Shown here: positions 23,381 through 33,108 of the stretch, in pieces
Layout: every line of letters begins with the position of its first letter
Numbering within the stretch: position 1 is the first letter of the stretch
NCBI GenBank assembly: GCA_024694145.1
Contig: JAILKD010000078.1
Location: forward strand, 1-33,371
Direction of reading: 5' to 3'
Length of the DNA: 33,371 bases
Source of the DNA: a bacterium
Lineage (GTDB): Bacteria > Bacillota_I > Bacilli_A > Acholeplasmatales > JAEDCM01
Made by a program: the position numbers and the translations under genes
The notes under the pieces: model-generated
Told to the model about the DNA's origin: nothing
The model's database searches: none
Seen by the model: only the letters and a program-made list of their open reading frames with translations

Positions 23381-24862
23381 TTATTTTCTATAAAGTTTCT
23401 TTGCATAGAAATTAGGTTCACATGTTAAATTAATACCTAACTTCTTGAAGACATTAACATCCACATTTGGCAACATTACTGTTGAGTGGACTTCACATCC
23501 TCTCAGTTTATCAAGCTGACTTAATGCAAGTTCAGCCGTTGTATTTGTTGTTGCACATATAGCTAGTGCAATTAATACCTCATCTGAGTGTAATCTAGGA
23601 TTATGATTACCTAATTGATTAATTTTTAAATCTTGAATTGGTTTAATAATATTCTTTGATAATAATAACATCTTATCCTTGATACCTGCTAAATGCTTAA
23701 GTGCATTTAATAATAATGCTGCACTAGCACCAAGTAGATCACTTGTCTTGCTTGTAATAACAGTTCCATCAGGGAATTCAAGAGCCATTGATGGAGTTCC
23801 AGTAAGTTCTGCTTTTTCAAGTGCTGCTTTAACACACTTTCTATCATCAACAGAAATTCCAAGTTGTCTCATTAATAAAGCAATCTTATCAACAGATTCT
23901 TCTTTAATTTTTCCATTTCTATAATCGCATAGTGCATCTAAATATCTTCTAATGATTTCAGCTTTACTTGCTTCACAAGCAGCTTCATCATCAATAATAG
24001 CAAATCCAGCCATATTTACACCCATATCTGTAGGTGATTTATATGGAGATTCACCATAAATTTCTTCAAATATAGTCTTAAGTACAGGGAAAACTTCAAC
24101 ATCTCTATTATAGTTAACTGTTGATTTTCCATAAGCTTCTAAATGGAATGGGTCAATCATATTAACATCATTTAAATCTGCTGTTGCTGCTTCATAAGCA
24201 AGATTAACTGGATGTTTTAGTGGAATTGACCAAATAGGGAATGTTTCATATTTAGCATAACCTGCATTAATTCCCCTTTTGTGTTCATGATATAGTTGTG
24301 ATAAACATGTAGCCATCTTTCCTGAACCAGGTCCTGGTGCAGTAACAACTACAATTGGTTTAGTAGTTTCAATATATTCATTTTTACCAAATCCTTCATC
24401 TGAAAGGATTAAAGATACATTGTGAGGGTATGAAGAAATTGAATAATGAAGATATGTTTTAATTCCTTGGTTGTTTAGTTTAGTAATAAATTGATCAACA
24501 CTAGGGAATGATTTATATTGTGTAATAACAACACTACCAACATATAATTCAGCTTCTCTAAATGCATCAATTAATCTAAGTACCTCAGAAGGATAAGTTA
24601 TACCTAAATCTCCTCTAACCTTATTGTTTTGAATATCATTGGCATTAATCGCAATACATATTTCAACTTTATCTTTAATTGTCTTTAACATTCTAAGTTT
24701 AGAATCTGGGCAAAAACCAGGTAAAACTCTAGATGCATGATAATCATCGAATAGCTTACCACCAAATTCAATATATAGTTTATTATCGAATTTGTTAACC
24801 CTATCTAAAATGTTTTTTGATTGTAATTCCAAATATTTTTCTACATCAAATGCAGTCCTCAT
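23381..24862 (-). CDS. DUF1846 family protein
   Basis: A 493-residue cytoplasmic protein of the DUF1846 family, common in Bacillota and at the usual length. Visible are a P-loop-like VVVTAPGPGSGKMATCLSQLYHEHKRG (about 172-198) and conserved blocks YIEFGGKLFDDYHASRVLPGF, FPIWSIPLKHPVNLAYEAATADL and HNPRLHSDEVLIALAICATTNT. The biochemical role is not established, though the P-loop-like segment suggests nucleotide binding. The ATG follows GAGGTGG. Co-transcribed with mscL, an association that has no clear explanation. Confidence 0.93.
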   Translation of the reverse strand: MRTAFDVEKYLELQSKNILDRVNKFDNKLYIEFGGKLFDDYHASRVLPGFCPDSKLRMLKTIKDKVEICIAINANDIQNNKVRGDLGITYPSEVLRLIDAFREAELYVGSVVITQYKSFPSVDQFITKLNNQGIKTYLHYSISSYPHNVSLILSDEGFGKNEYIETTKPIVVVTAPGPGSGKMATCLSQLYHEHKRGINAGYAKYETFPIWSIPLKHPVNLAYEAATADLNDVNMIDPFHLEAYGKSTVNYNRDVEVFPVLKTIFEEIYGESPYKSPTDMGVNMAGFAIIDDEAACEASKAEIIRRYLDALCDYRNGKIKEESVDKIALLMRQLGISVDDRKCVKAALEKAELTGTPSMALEFPDGTVITSKTSDLLGASAALLLNALKHLAGIKDKMLLLSKNIIKPIQDLKINQLGNHNPRLHSDEVLIALAICATTNTTAELALSQLDKLRGCEVHSTVMLPNVDVNVFKKLGINLTCEPNFYAKKLYRK

Positions 24863-24885
24863 AATGCCACCTCATAACAATAAAT

Positions 24886-24917
24886 ATTATACAACATATT
24901 TAAGTATTCTTAAATAT
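24886..24917 (-). promoter_or_regulatory. promoter with overlapping inverted repeat, DUF1846-mscL operon
   Basis: TATAAT (minus strand, 24886-24891) with a perfect 9-bp inverted repeat ATATTTAAG-TATT-CTTAAATAT at 24896-24917 covering the -35 region. It may be a repressor or activator site; no T-run follows it. Confidence 0.55.
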
Positions 24918-24970
24918 TAAAAGAATAATTTTTTAAAATTATTTCTTATATTATTTATAAGGTGAATTTA

Positions 24971-24998
24971 TAAAAAAGAGCAAGTTTTCCTTGCTCTA
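24971..24998 (-). terminator. intrinsic terminator of maf-lipoprotein operon
   Basis: Minus strand: AGAGCAAG / CTTGCTCT stem, 5-nt loop, run of six T, just after the lipoprotein stop. Confidence 0.9.
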
Positions 24999-25000
24999 AC

Positions 25001-25981
25001 TTATTTTTCATAAATAAAATAATATTCTTCTGTTTTCTTTATCAATTTATCATTTTGATAACGTGAAGTTTCTATTAATCTATTATTTGAATCATATTTA
25101 TATTCTATGGCTACTTGTCTCTCCCAATCTTTCTTACCAGGAACTAAATAAGTTTTTTTAGTCATATTATTATTTAAATCATATTCATATGTTGTTTTTT
25201 TACTTTCAACCCAAGAATCATTTGTTCTATCAACTTCAAATTCTAAATCTTCTTTAATATTACCATCAGCATCATAACTATATTTATCTAGTCTCTCTTT
25301 TTCCCATTTGTTTGACTCATAAGGTTCATAATAAAACACTTTTTCTAATAATCTATTATTCTCATCATAATTATAAACATATCTAGTTCTAAACATCCAA
25401 TCATCACTTTCACTATCTCCATCATACTTAGAACCATATGTTTCTAAAATAAGATTATTATTCAAATCATATTCATATTCACACTTATGTTCACCTATTC
25501 TAGATGGAATAGATGAATCAGTATATTCCAATACTAGATTATCATTTTCATCATAAGAATATGTAGTATATGATTTATACCAGTTTTCATTTTCTACTTC
25601 CATAGCTAGTAGGCCTTTATCATTATAAGAATAATATGTTGTAGTAGAACTACTACTTGCAACATTTATTTTTACGCATTCTTCTAGTTTGTTGTTTTCA
25701 TTATATTTTTTATCTGTTTCAAATATTAATACCCATTCTTTTCCGTTATATTGATATTCATATTTAAATATTTCATTATCATTTTCATCATAAATGTAAT
25801 CAGTTCTAAAATTAGCTTTAATATTTTCACTATATGTATCCATAACAATTTTTATAGTACCACTACCACTATATTCATAATCTATTTTTGAATAAGTTAA
25901 GTAGTCTTCTTTTTTAATTTTACATCCAACAAGTATTAATTGAAAAAATATTAAAAAAAATGTGATAAATGCTTTTTTCAT
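25001..25981 (-). CDS. lipoprotein with YD-like repeats
   Basis: A 326-residue secreted lipoprotein: signal peptide with lipobox ILVGC, lipidated Cys20, then an exported body made of about eight short units of the form Y-x-Y-D/N-x-N-N/D-x-L (YDENDN, YNENNK, YNDKGL, YDLNNN, YDENNR, YDADGN, YDSNNR), resembling YD/RHS-type repeats but without a toxin or core domain. Such repeats form beta-strips and are often surface-exposed; a specific role is not known. It has RBS GGGGAGA and sits 30 bases after maf without a terminator, so maf and the lipoprotein share a transcript. Confidence 0.82.
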   Translation of the reverse strand: MKKAFITFFLIFFQLILVGCKIKKEDYLTYSKIDYEYSGSGTIKIVMDTYSENIKANFRTDYIYDENDNEIFKYEYQYNGKEWVLIFETDKKYNENNKLEECVKINVASSSSTTTYYSYNDKGLLAMEVENENWYKSYTTYSYDENDNLVLEYTDSSIPSRIGEHKCEYEYDLNNNLILETYGSKYDGDSESDDWMFRTRYVYNYDENNRLLEKVFYYEPYESNKWEKERLDKYSYDADGNIKEDLEFEVDRTNDSWVESKKTTYEYDLNNNMTKKTYLVPGKKDWERQVAIEYKYDSNNRLIETSRYQNDKLIKKTEEYYFIYEK

Positions 25982-26011
25982 AGTTTTTTTCTCCCCTAAA
26001 TTGTTATAAAA

Positions 26012-26566
26012 CTATTCTCCTAATAATCGCTTTAAATGGCTATTAACTAAATCTTTAGGCAATCCTATAATTGTATAAATATCCCCTTTAAATGAATCAA
26101 CTAAATCAAAGCCTTTACCTTGTATTGCATAACCTCCAGCCTTATCAAAAGGCTCTTTTGTTTTTATATAATTAAATATTTCTTCATCGCTTAATTCTTT
26201 AAACTTAACATATGCTTTATCAAAAAAAGTAATATGCTCTTTATTTGATGCAATATATACTCCTGTAATAACTTCATGAGTTTTTCCAGATAAGCTTTTA
26301 AGCATATAGAAACATTCTTCTTCAGTCTTTGGTTTATTATAAACTTTACCACCATAATAAACTATAGTATCACTACCAATAACAATACTATCTTTATTAT
26401 AGTCATAAATTCTTAATGCTTTTCTTTTTGCTAGTTCACAAACTAATCTTTCTCCCTTTAGATCTATATTTTCATCAATATCAGCAGGAGCTATTCTAAA
26501 TTTATATCCTAACGATTCTAATATCTCTTTTCTTCTTGGAGAATTAGATGCAAGTATTAATTCCAT
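26012..26566 (-). CDS. maf: Maf-family nucleotide pyrophosphatase
   Basis: A 184-residue Maf protein, a house-cleaning pyrophosphatase hydrolysing dTTP/UTP or modified NTPs. Motifs: LASNSPRRKEIL (phosphate-binding SxRR), ADIDE, SDTIVYYGGKVYNKPKTEEEC, LSGKTHEVITGV, and the C-terminal KEPFDKAGGYAIQGKG. The ATG at 26566 is chosen because GGTGA lies 4 nt upstream and the protein then begins MELILASNSP as in the family; the longer reading starts upstream of the promoter. Divergent from tilS. Confidence 0.94.
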   Translation of the reverse strand: MELILASNSPRRKEILESLGYKFRIAPADIDENIDLKGERLVCELAKRKALRIYDYNKDSIVIGSDTIVYYGGKVYNKPKTEEECFYMLKSLSGKTHEVITGVYIASNKEHITFFDKAYVKFKELSDEEIFNYIKTKEPFDKAGGYAIQGKGFDLVDSFKGDIYTIIGLPKDLVNSHLKRLLGE

Positions 26567-26581
26567 AAAATCACCAAAAAT

Positions 26582-26590
26582 ATTATAGCA
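26582..26590 (-). promoter_or_regulatory. maf extended -10 promoter
   Basis: Minus strand: TGCTATAAT, then 6 nt, GGTGA, 4 nt, ATG. No -35 match at the standard distance. Confidence 0.65.
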
Positions 26591-26649
26591 TATAAACAAA
26601 TCATTTATATACAAACTTTTTCATTATATTTTTAAAATATAATAAAATG

Positions 26650-26658
26650 TGCTATAAT
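26650..26658 (+). promoter_or_regulatory. tilS operon extended -10 promoter
   Basis: TGCTATAAT, then 7 nt, GGTGA, 5 nt, ATG (26676). It is the same module as at hslO and maf. Confidence 0.65.
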
Positions 26659-26675
26659 AACAAATGGTGAAAAAC

Positions 26676-27977
26676 ATGATTGAAACTGTTAAGAATTTTA
26701 TTAAAGAAGAAAACTTAATAGAAAAAGGTGAGACCATTGTTGTTGGAGTATCTGGCGGAATTGATTCAATGGTTCTTTTAAACGTGCTTTATAATTTAGG
26801 TTATAAGCTAGTTATAGCTCATGTTAACCATAATGTAAGAGTTGAATCAAAGGATGAATTAATATTTGTTAAAAAGTATGCAGAAGAAAGAAACATTCCA
26901 TTTGAATCAATAGTCTTAGATAAAATAGATGGAGTTAATTTTCAAGATAAAGCAAGACAACTTAGATATGAATTCTTCTTTGATGTAGCAAGAAAATATA
27001 ATTCAACAAAAATAGCTACAGCTCATCACCTAGATGATCTATTAGAAACAATTTTAATGCGTATATCACGTGGAAGTAATTTATATGGTTATGGCGGAAT
27101 TAAGCCAATTATTAATTACGCTAATGCTTCTATTATTAGGCCTTTGTTATGTGTAACTAGAAGTGATATAAAAGAGTATCAAGAAGTTAATAATATACCA
27201 TTTATGGAAGATAATTCAAACTTAAAAGATAAATATACTAGAAATAGATATCGTCATAAGGTAGTACCTATTTTAGTAGAAGAAAATCCTAATATTTATC
27301 AAAACATTCTAAGATATTCTAAACAAATGTATTTATCATTTGACTATATTAGAAAAAAATCAAAGAAGTTATTTAAAAAGAATAATGGTGAAATTAATAA
27401 TGAGGAATTCTCTAGTTTAGATGATTGTATTAAACTAGATTATATTTCATATATTCTAGAACAAAATAATGTCCCTTGTAGCTATAATAAAATCTTACAA
27501 ATAAAGAATATGATTTTAAGTGATGCTCCTAATGGATATGTAAAAATAAGTAAGGAATACTGTTTTAAAAAGAATTATGCAAATTCTTATGTTACAAGAC
27601 ATATTGATGTTATTGATTACGAATATGTTATAAATCTAGAAGAAAGTGTAACATTACCAGATGGGTCAATTGTTAAATTCACGCGAAATATTGAAAATAG
27701 TAGAGAAATCTATTTAAAATTATGTTATAATACTTTAGTATTACCTTTAAAGATAAGAAATAGACGTGATGGCGATTATTTTATCTTTAAATTTGGTAAG
27801 AAAAAAATAAAGGATTTGTTTATAGATATGAAAATACCAATGGATGTTAGAAATAAAGTTCCATTCGTATTAGATGCTAACAACAACATCTTAGGTATTC
27901 CTGGAATACTTAAGGGTCCTAAAGATGTGGTTGATCCTGTTTATATAGTTTATGAGGTGAATGATAATGATAACTGA
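26676..27977 (+). CDS. tilS: tRNA(Ile)-lysidine synthase
   Basis: A 433-residue enzyme that converts C34 of tRNA-Ile(CAU) to lysidine, essential for AUA decoding. ATP-pyrophosphatase loop VGVSGGIDSMVLL near the N-terminus, then AHVNHNVR, THHLDD-like TAHHLDDLLETILMR, RPLL and DNSNLKDKYTRNRYRH, with the tRNA-binding C-terminal domain (RNRRDGDYFIFKFGKKKIKDLFIDMKIP). The ATG at 26676 has GGTGA at 5 nt; an in-frame ATG at 26664 overlaps that SD. It ends in TGA, confirming TGA as a stop. First gene of tilS-hpt-ftsH-rqcP. Confidence 0.96.
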   Translation: MIETVKNFIKEENLIEKGETIVVGVSGGIDSMVLLNVLYNLGYKLVIAHVNHNVRVESKDELIFVKKYAEERNIPFESIVLDKIDGVNFQDKARQLRYEFFFDVARKYNSTKIATAHHLDDLLETILMRISRGSNLYGYGGIKPIINYANASIIRPLLCVTRSDIKEYQEVNNIPFMEDNSNLKDKYTRNRYRHKVVPILVEENPNIYQNILRYSKQMYLSFDYIRKKSKKLFKKNNGEINNEEFSSLDDCIKLDYISYILEQNNVPCSYNKILQIKNMILSDAPNGYVKISKEYCFKKNYANSYVTRHIDVIDYEYVINLEESVTLPDGSIVKFTRNIENSREIYLKLCYNTLVLPLKIRNRRDGDYFIFKFGKKKIKDLFIDMKIPMDVRNKVPFVLDANNNILGIPGILKGPKDVVDPVYIVYEVNDNDN

Positions 27978-28515
27978 TGACATCAAAGAAATATTAGTCT
28001 CAGAAGAACAAATTGAATCAATGTGTAAAATGCTAGGAAAGCAACTTAGTGATGATTATAGAGATAATACTACTCCACCACTAGTAATTGGACTACTTAA
28101 AGGATGCGTTCCTTTCATGACTAGTTTAATTATGCATATGGATATCCATATCGAAATGGACTTTATGGTTGCAAGTAGCTATCATGGAACAAATAGTGGA
28201 GATGTTCAAATTAAAAAAGACTTAAACTGTAGTGTAAAAGATAGAGATATCATTATAGTTGAAGATATAGTTGATACAGGTAAAACTCTAAAAACTATAA
28301 GTGAAATCTTATCTGTTAGAGGTGCAAAATCAATAGTAATAGTTACATTACTTGATAAGCCTGAACGCCGTATAACTGATATTAAACCTAAATATGTAGG
28401 ATATCAAATACCAAATGAATTTGCAGTTGGATTTGGTTTAGACTATAACGAGAAATACCGTAATCTTCCTTTTATAGGGGTTTTAAAGGAAGAAATTTAT
28501 AAGAGAGGTGAGTAG
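27967..28515 (+). CDS. hpt: hypoxanthine phosphoribosyltransferase
   Basis: A 182-residue purine-salvage enzyme making IMP/GMP from hypoxanthine/guanine and PRPP. PRPP-binding loop [24 protein letters not shown] and SYHGT motifs, and C-terminal [20 protein letters not shown]. Start set at the ATG at 27967, with GAGGTG 7 nt upstream inside the end of tilS; the ATG at 27961 is too close to that SD. The two genes overlap by 11 bases, indicating translational coupling. Confidence 0.96.
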   Translation: MITDDIKEILVSEEQIESMCKMLGKQLSDDYRDNTTPPLVIGLLKGCVPFMTSLIMHMDIHIEMDFMVASSYHGTNSGDVQIKKDLNCSVKDRDIIIVEDIVDTGKTLKTISEILSVRGAKSIVIVTLLDKPERRITDIKPKYVGYQIPNEFAVGFGLDYNEKYRNLPFIGVLKEEIYKRGE

Positions 28516-28517
28516 AT

Positions 28518-30647
28518 TTGAATAATAAAAAATCGCTAATTACAAGCATAATCATGTATTTGATTGTTGCTGCAATATTAGTAGGATGTCTACTTCTACT
28601 ATTTGGCAACAAATCAAAGAAAACAAAGATCTCATATCAAGATTTCTATAACACATTAGTAGAAAGTCCTGAAAGAGTTCAATCAGTAAATGCTAAACCA
28701 GCAACAGGAAATAACGAAATGTTATATTATGTTTCTGGTACATATTATGCTAATGAAAAGGATGCAGCAAATCATACTAAGACAACTTATTATTTATATA
28801 TTTCAAGATCAATATTTGATGATCAAACAGCTGGTGCTACTACAATTCAAAGTATCATTAAAGCTAATTCAACAATTACAGTTGAATATCAAACAGTAAG
28901 TAATACAAATGTTTTAAGTATTATAATTAATCTTCTTCCACTTGTTGGAACAATCATTGTTTTCATAATACTATTTAGAGCACTATCTAGTGGTGGAGGA
29001 AATAATAAAGCATTTGATTTTGCTAAATCTAATGCAAGACTTGCAAAAGATAAAACAGTCACATTTAAAGATGTTGCTGGTTGTGATGAGGAAAAACAAG
29101 AATTAGAGGAAGTTGTAGACTTCTTAAAGAATCCAAGAAAATATGTAGAAATTGGAGCAAGAATTCCAAAAGGTATCCTTCTATTCGGTTCTCCTGGTAC
29201 TGGTAAAACATTACTTGCTAGAGCTGTAGCTGGAGAAGCAAATGTTCCATTCTTCTCTATTTCTGGTTCTGATTTCGTTGAAATGTTCGTTGGTGTTGGT
29301 GCTAGCCGTGTTAGAGACTTATTTAAAACAGCTAAAGAAAACTCACCTTGTATCGTATTTATTGATGAAATAGATGCAGTAGGTAGACAACGTGGTGCTG
29401 GTTTAGGTGGTGGACACGATGAAAGAGAACAAACACTTAACCAATTATTAGTTGAAATGGATGGATTTGGTAATAACAGTGGTATTATTGTAATGGCTGC
29501 AACAAACCGTCCTGATATATTAGACCCTGCGTTACTTCGTCCAGGTAGATTTGATAGACAAATTACAGTACCTAATCCTGATGTTTTAGGTAGAGAAGCT
29601 ATTCTAAAAGTACATGGTAGAAATAAATTATTTGCTCCAAATGTTCACTTTAATGAAGTTGCTCAAAGAATTCCAGGATTCTCTGGAGCTGAAATAGCTA
29701 ACCTATTAAATGAAGCTGCACTTCTTGCAGCAAGAGCTAATCGTAAAGTAATTGAATTAGCTGATATTGATGAAGCAGTTGATAGAGTATTAATGGGACC
29801 TGCTAAAAAGAGTAGAAAATATTCTGAAAAAGAACGTATTATGGTTGCTCATCATGAAGCAGGACATGCAGTTATTGGTTTAAAATTAGAAAATGCAAAT
29901 ATAGTTCAAAAAGTAACAATTATTCCTCGTGGTCAAGCAGGAGGATATGCATTAATGTTGCCTGAACAAGAAACATTCTTTGAAACTAAGCAAGGCTTAT
30001 TAGATAAGATTACAGGTTTCTTAGGTGGTAGAGTAAGTGAAGAATTATGCTTCAATGAAATATCAACTGGTGCTCATAATGACTTCCAACAAGCAACAAA
30101 AATTGCCAGAGCAATGGTTACTCAATATGGTATGAGTAATATGGGTACTGTTCAATATGAAAATGGCGGAGGTAACGTATTCTTAGGTAGAGATTACCTT
30201 GCTGAAAAGAACTTTAGTGATGCTGTTGCTAAGGAAATTGACGATGAAGTAAGAAAAATTATGGAAGAGTGTTATGCAAGAGCTAAGAAATGCTTAAGCG
30301 AAAATAAAGACTTACTTGAAAATATTGCTAAATACTTACTTGAAGTTGAAACACTTAACTATCAAGATATTCTTGAAATTGAAAAAACAGGAAAATTGTC
30401 TTGGTGGGAAGAAAAGAAAAAAGCTGATCAAGAAAAGAATGAAAAGGTTGAAGTTAATAGCCAAGAAGTTCCTCTATCAGACTTAAAAAAAGTTGTTGAT
30501 GAAAACATCATCAATAAAAAGGAAGATGAAACTTCTACAGAAAAAAATGAAGAGCCTAAAGATTCTAACAAAGATTCATTAATAGATAATGATTCATTAA
30601 TTGATGACAAATCTTTAATTGATGATGAAGAAAAGAAAGATGAATAA
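28518..30647 (+). CDS. ftsH: ATP-dependent zinc metalloprotease FtsH
   Basis: A 709-residue membrane AAA+ protease. TTG start with GAGGTGAG upstream, two bases after hpt. Two membrane helices (about 8-29 and 133-153) flank an extracytoplasmic domain; then the AAA module with Walker A GSPGTGKT (224-231), Walker B VFIDEIDA and second region of homology [18 protein letters not shown]; then the zinc protease with HEAGH at 446-450. The last 60 residues are acidic and low in complexity and end in three near-repeats of DSLIDD. It degrades membrane and regulatory proteins and is typically encoded after tilS-hpt in Bacillota. Confidence 0.97.
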   Translation: MNNKKSLITSIIMYLIVAAILVGCLLLLFGNKSKKTKISYQDFYNTLVESPERVQSVNAKPATGNNEMLYYVSGTYYANEKDAANHTKTTYYLYISRSIFDDQTAGATTIQSIIKANSTITVEYQTVSNTNVLSIIINLLPLVGTIIVFIILFRALSSGGGNNKAFDFAKSNARLAKDKTVTFKDVAGCDEEKQELEEVVDFLKNPRKYVEIGARIPKGILLFGSPGTGKTLLARAVAGEANVPFFSISGSDFVEMFVGVGASRVRDLFKTAKENSPCIVFIDEIDAVGRQRGAGLGGGHDEREQTLNQLLVEMDGFGNNSGIIVMAATNRPDILDPALLRPGRFDRQITVPNPDVLGREAILKVHGRNKLFAPNVHFNEVAQRIPGFSGAEIANLLNEAALLAARANRKVIELADIDEAVDRVLMGPAKKSRKYSEKERIMVAHHEAGHAVIGLKLENANIVQKVTIIPRGQAGGYALMLPEQETFFETKQGLLDKITGFLGGRVSEELCFNEISTGAHNDFQQATKIARAMVTQYGMSNMGTVQYENGGGNVFLGRDYLAEKNFSDAVAKEIDDEVRKIMEECYARAKKCLSENKDLLENIAKYLLEVETLNYQDILEIEKTGKLSWWEEKKKADQEKNEKVEVNSQEVPLSDLKKVVDENIINKKEDETSTEKNEEPKDSNKDSLIDNDSLIDDKSLIDDEEKKDE

Positions 30648-30907
30648 TGCGTATAGATAAGTATTTAAAAGTATCAAGATTAATCAAACGTAGAACTGTT
30701 GCTAAAGAGGTTGCAGACCATGAAAAGATTACTATTAATGGTAAAGTTTGTAAACCTTCAACAGAAATAAAAGTAAATGATATTGTACAAATTAGATTTG
30801 GCTTAAAATTAGTTACATTTAAAGTACTAAATACAAACGAATACGTTAAAAAAAATGAAGCCCTTTTAATGTATGAAATATTAAAAGAAGAGAAAATAGA
30901 AGACTAG
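30647..30907 (+). CDS. rqcP: RqcP-type S4 RNA-binding protein
   Basis: An 86-residue single S4 domain: [42 protein letters not shown], as in RqcP (Bacillus YabO). In Bacillus this protein works with RqcH during C-terminal poly-alanine tailing in ribosome quality control; the same role is inferred here. Its ATG overlaps the ftsH TAA by one base (TAATG), so it is the last gene of the tilS operon, which ends in a terminator right after. In Bacillus yabO lies near divIC and upstream of tilS, so its position after ftsH is a local rearrangement. Confidence 0.93.
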   Translation: MRIDKYLKVSRLIKRRTVAKEVADHEKITINGKVCKPSTEIKVNDIVQIRFGLKLVTFKVLNTNEYVKKNEALLMYEILKEEKIED

Positions 30908-30923
30908 CTCTTCTATTTTTTTC
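30894..30923 (+). terminator. intrinsic terminator of tilS-hpt-ftsH-rqcP operon
   Basis: AAATAGAAGA / TCTTCTATTT stem with 5-nt loop and T-run; the rqcP stop lies in the loop region. Confidence 0.85.
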
Positions 30924-31005
30924 TTATAGTATACAAATTGATTCATTCATATTGTATTTTATTAAAAAAAATAATAAAATAAAATCGAAGGAGGATTTTA
31001 TCGAT

Positions 31006-31389
31006 ATGAATGGTTTTGAAAGATGGTTTAATAGAGTACCTAAAGTATTAAAATGTATTTTAGCATTTTTAGGAATTGGAATTGTTGCACGTATCTTTAA
31101 GTATATTGAAACTAAAGATGTATCACCATTATTAGGTGCAATTCTAATGGTTGTTCCTATTGTTGGATTAATTATTTGTATAGTTGACTTAATTACACAA
31201 ATTGCTAAAGATGACTTTACTCTATTATATGCTGCAGGTTCTCTAGATGATTTTACTAAAAAAGAAGAAAAAAAGAGTGATGCAGTTGACGCGGAAGCAA
31301 CTGAAGTAAAAAATGATTCAGATACTACTGGTGAAGACGAACCAGAAGTTCATGAAGAAGAGAAAGATAGCGAAGAAAAAGCTGAATAA
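31006..31389 (+). CDS. small membrane protein with acidic C-terminal tail
   Basis: A 127-residue protein. The ATG at 31006 follows GAAGGAGG; a longer reading begins in AT-rich non-coding sequence. Two membrane helices (about 14-33 and 40-66, with VPKVLKCILAFLGIGIVARIF and LLGAILMVVPIVGLIICIVDLI), then a strongly acidic, low-complexity tail (about 85-127, rich in E, D, K). Not recognised. The tail resembles that of FtsH upstream in composition. It has its own RBS and terminator; the promoter is not clear (an AT-rich region at 30930-31000 with a TTGATT box). Confidence 0.75.
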   Translation: MNGFERWFNRVPKVLKCILAFLGIGIVARIFKYIETKDVSPLLGAILMVVPIVGLIICIVDLITQIAKDDFTLLYAAGSLDDFTKKEEKKSDAVDAEATEVKNDSDTTGEDEPEVHEEEKDSEEKAE

Positions 31390-31391
31390 TG

Positions 31392-31425
31392 AAAACGCCT
31401 CTACTACTTTGGAGGCATTTTTTTA
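31392..31425 (+). terminator. intrinsic terminator after small membrane protein
   Basis: GCCTC / GAGGC stem with 10-nt loop, followed by seven T. Confidence 0.75.
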
Positions 31426-31448
31426 TTGTAGAATTATTATAATAGTTA

Positions 31449-31457
31449 TGTTATAAT
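31449..31457 (+). promoter_or_regulatory. lysS extended -10 promoter
   Basis: TGTTATAAT, 11 nt before the GGAGG of lysS; no standard -35. Confidence 0.55.
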
Positions 31458-31463
31458 AATTAA

Positions 31464-33077
<1,614 letters not shown>

Positions 33078-33080
<3 letters not shown>

Positions 33081-33108
33081 AACGGCTATATTTAGCCGTT
33101 TTTTATTT
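33078..33108. terminator. bidirectional terminator between lysS and the partial PLD-like gene
   Basis: AAAACGGCTA / TAGCCGTTTT stem with 4-nt loop, with A- and T-runs on both sides; it includes the stop codon of the minus-strand gene. Confidence 0.9.

Noticed and set aside
22681-27980. TGA read as tryptophan (Mycoplasma-type code)
   Set aside because: TGG is used for tryptophan in conserved positions and tilS ends naturally at TGA with hpt overlapping, so the standard code fits.
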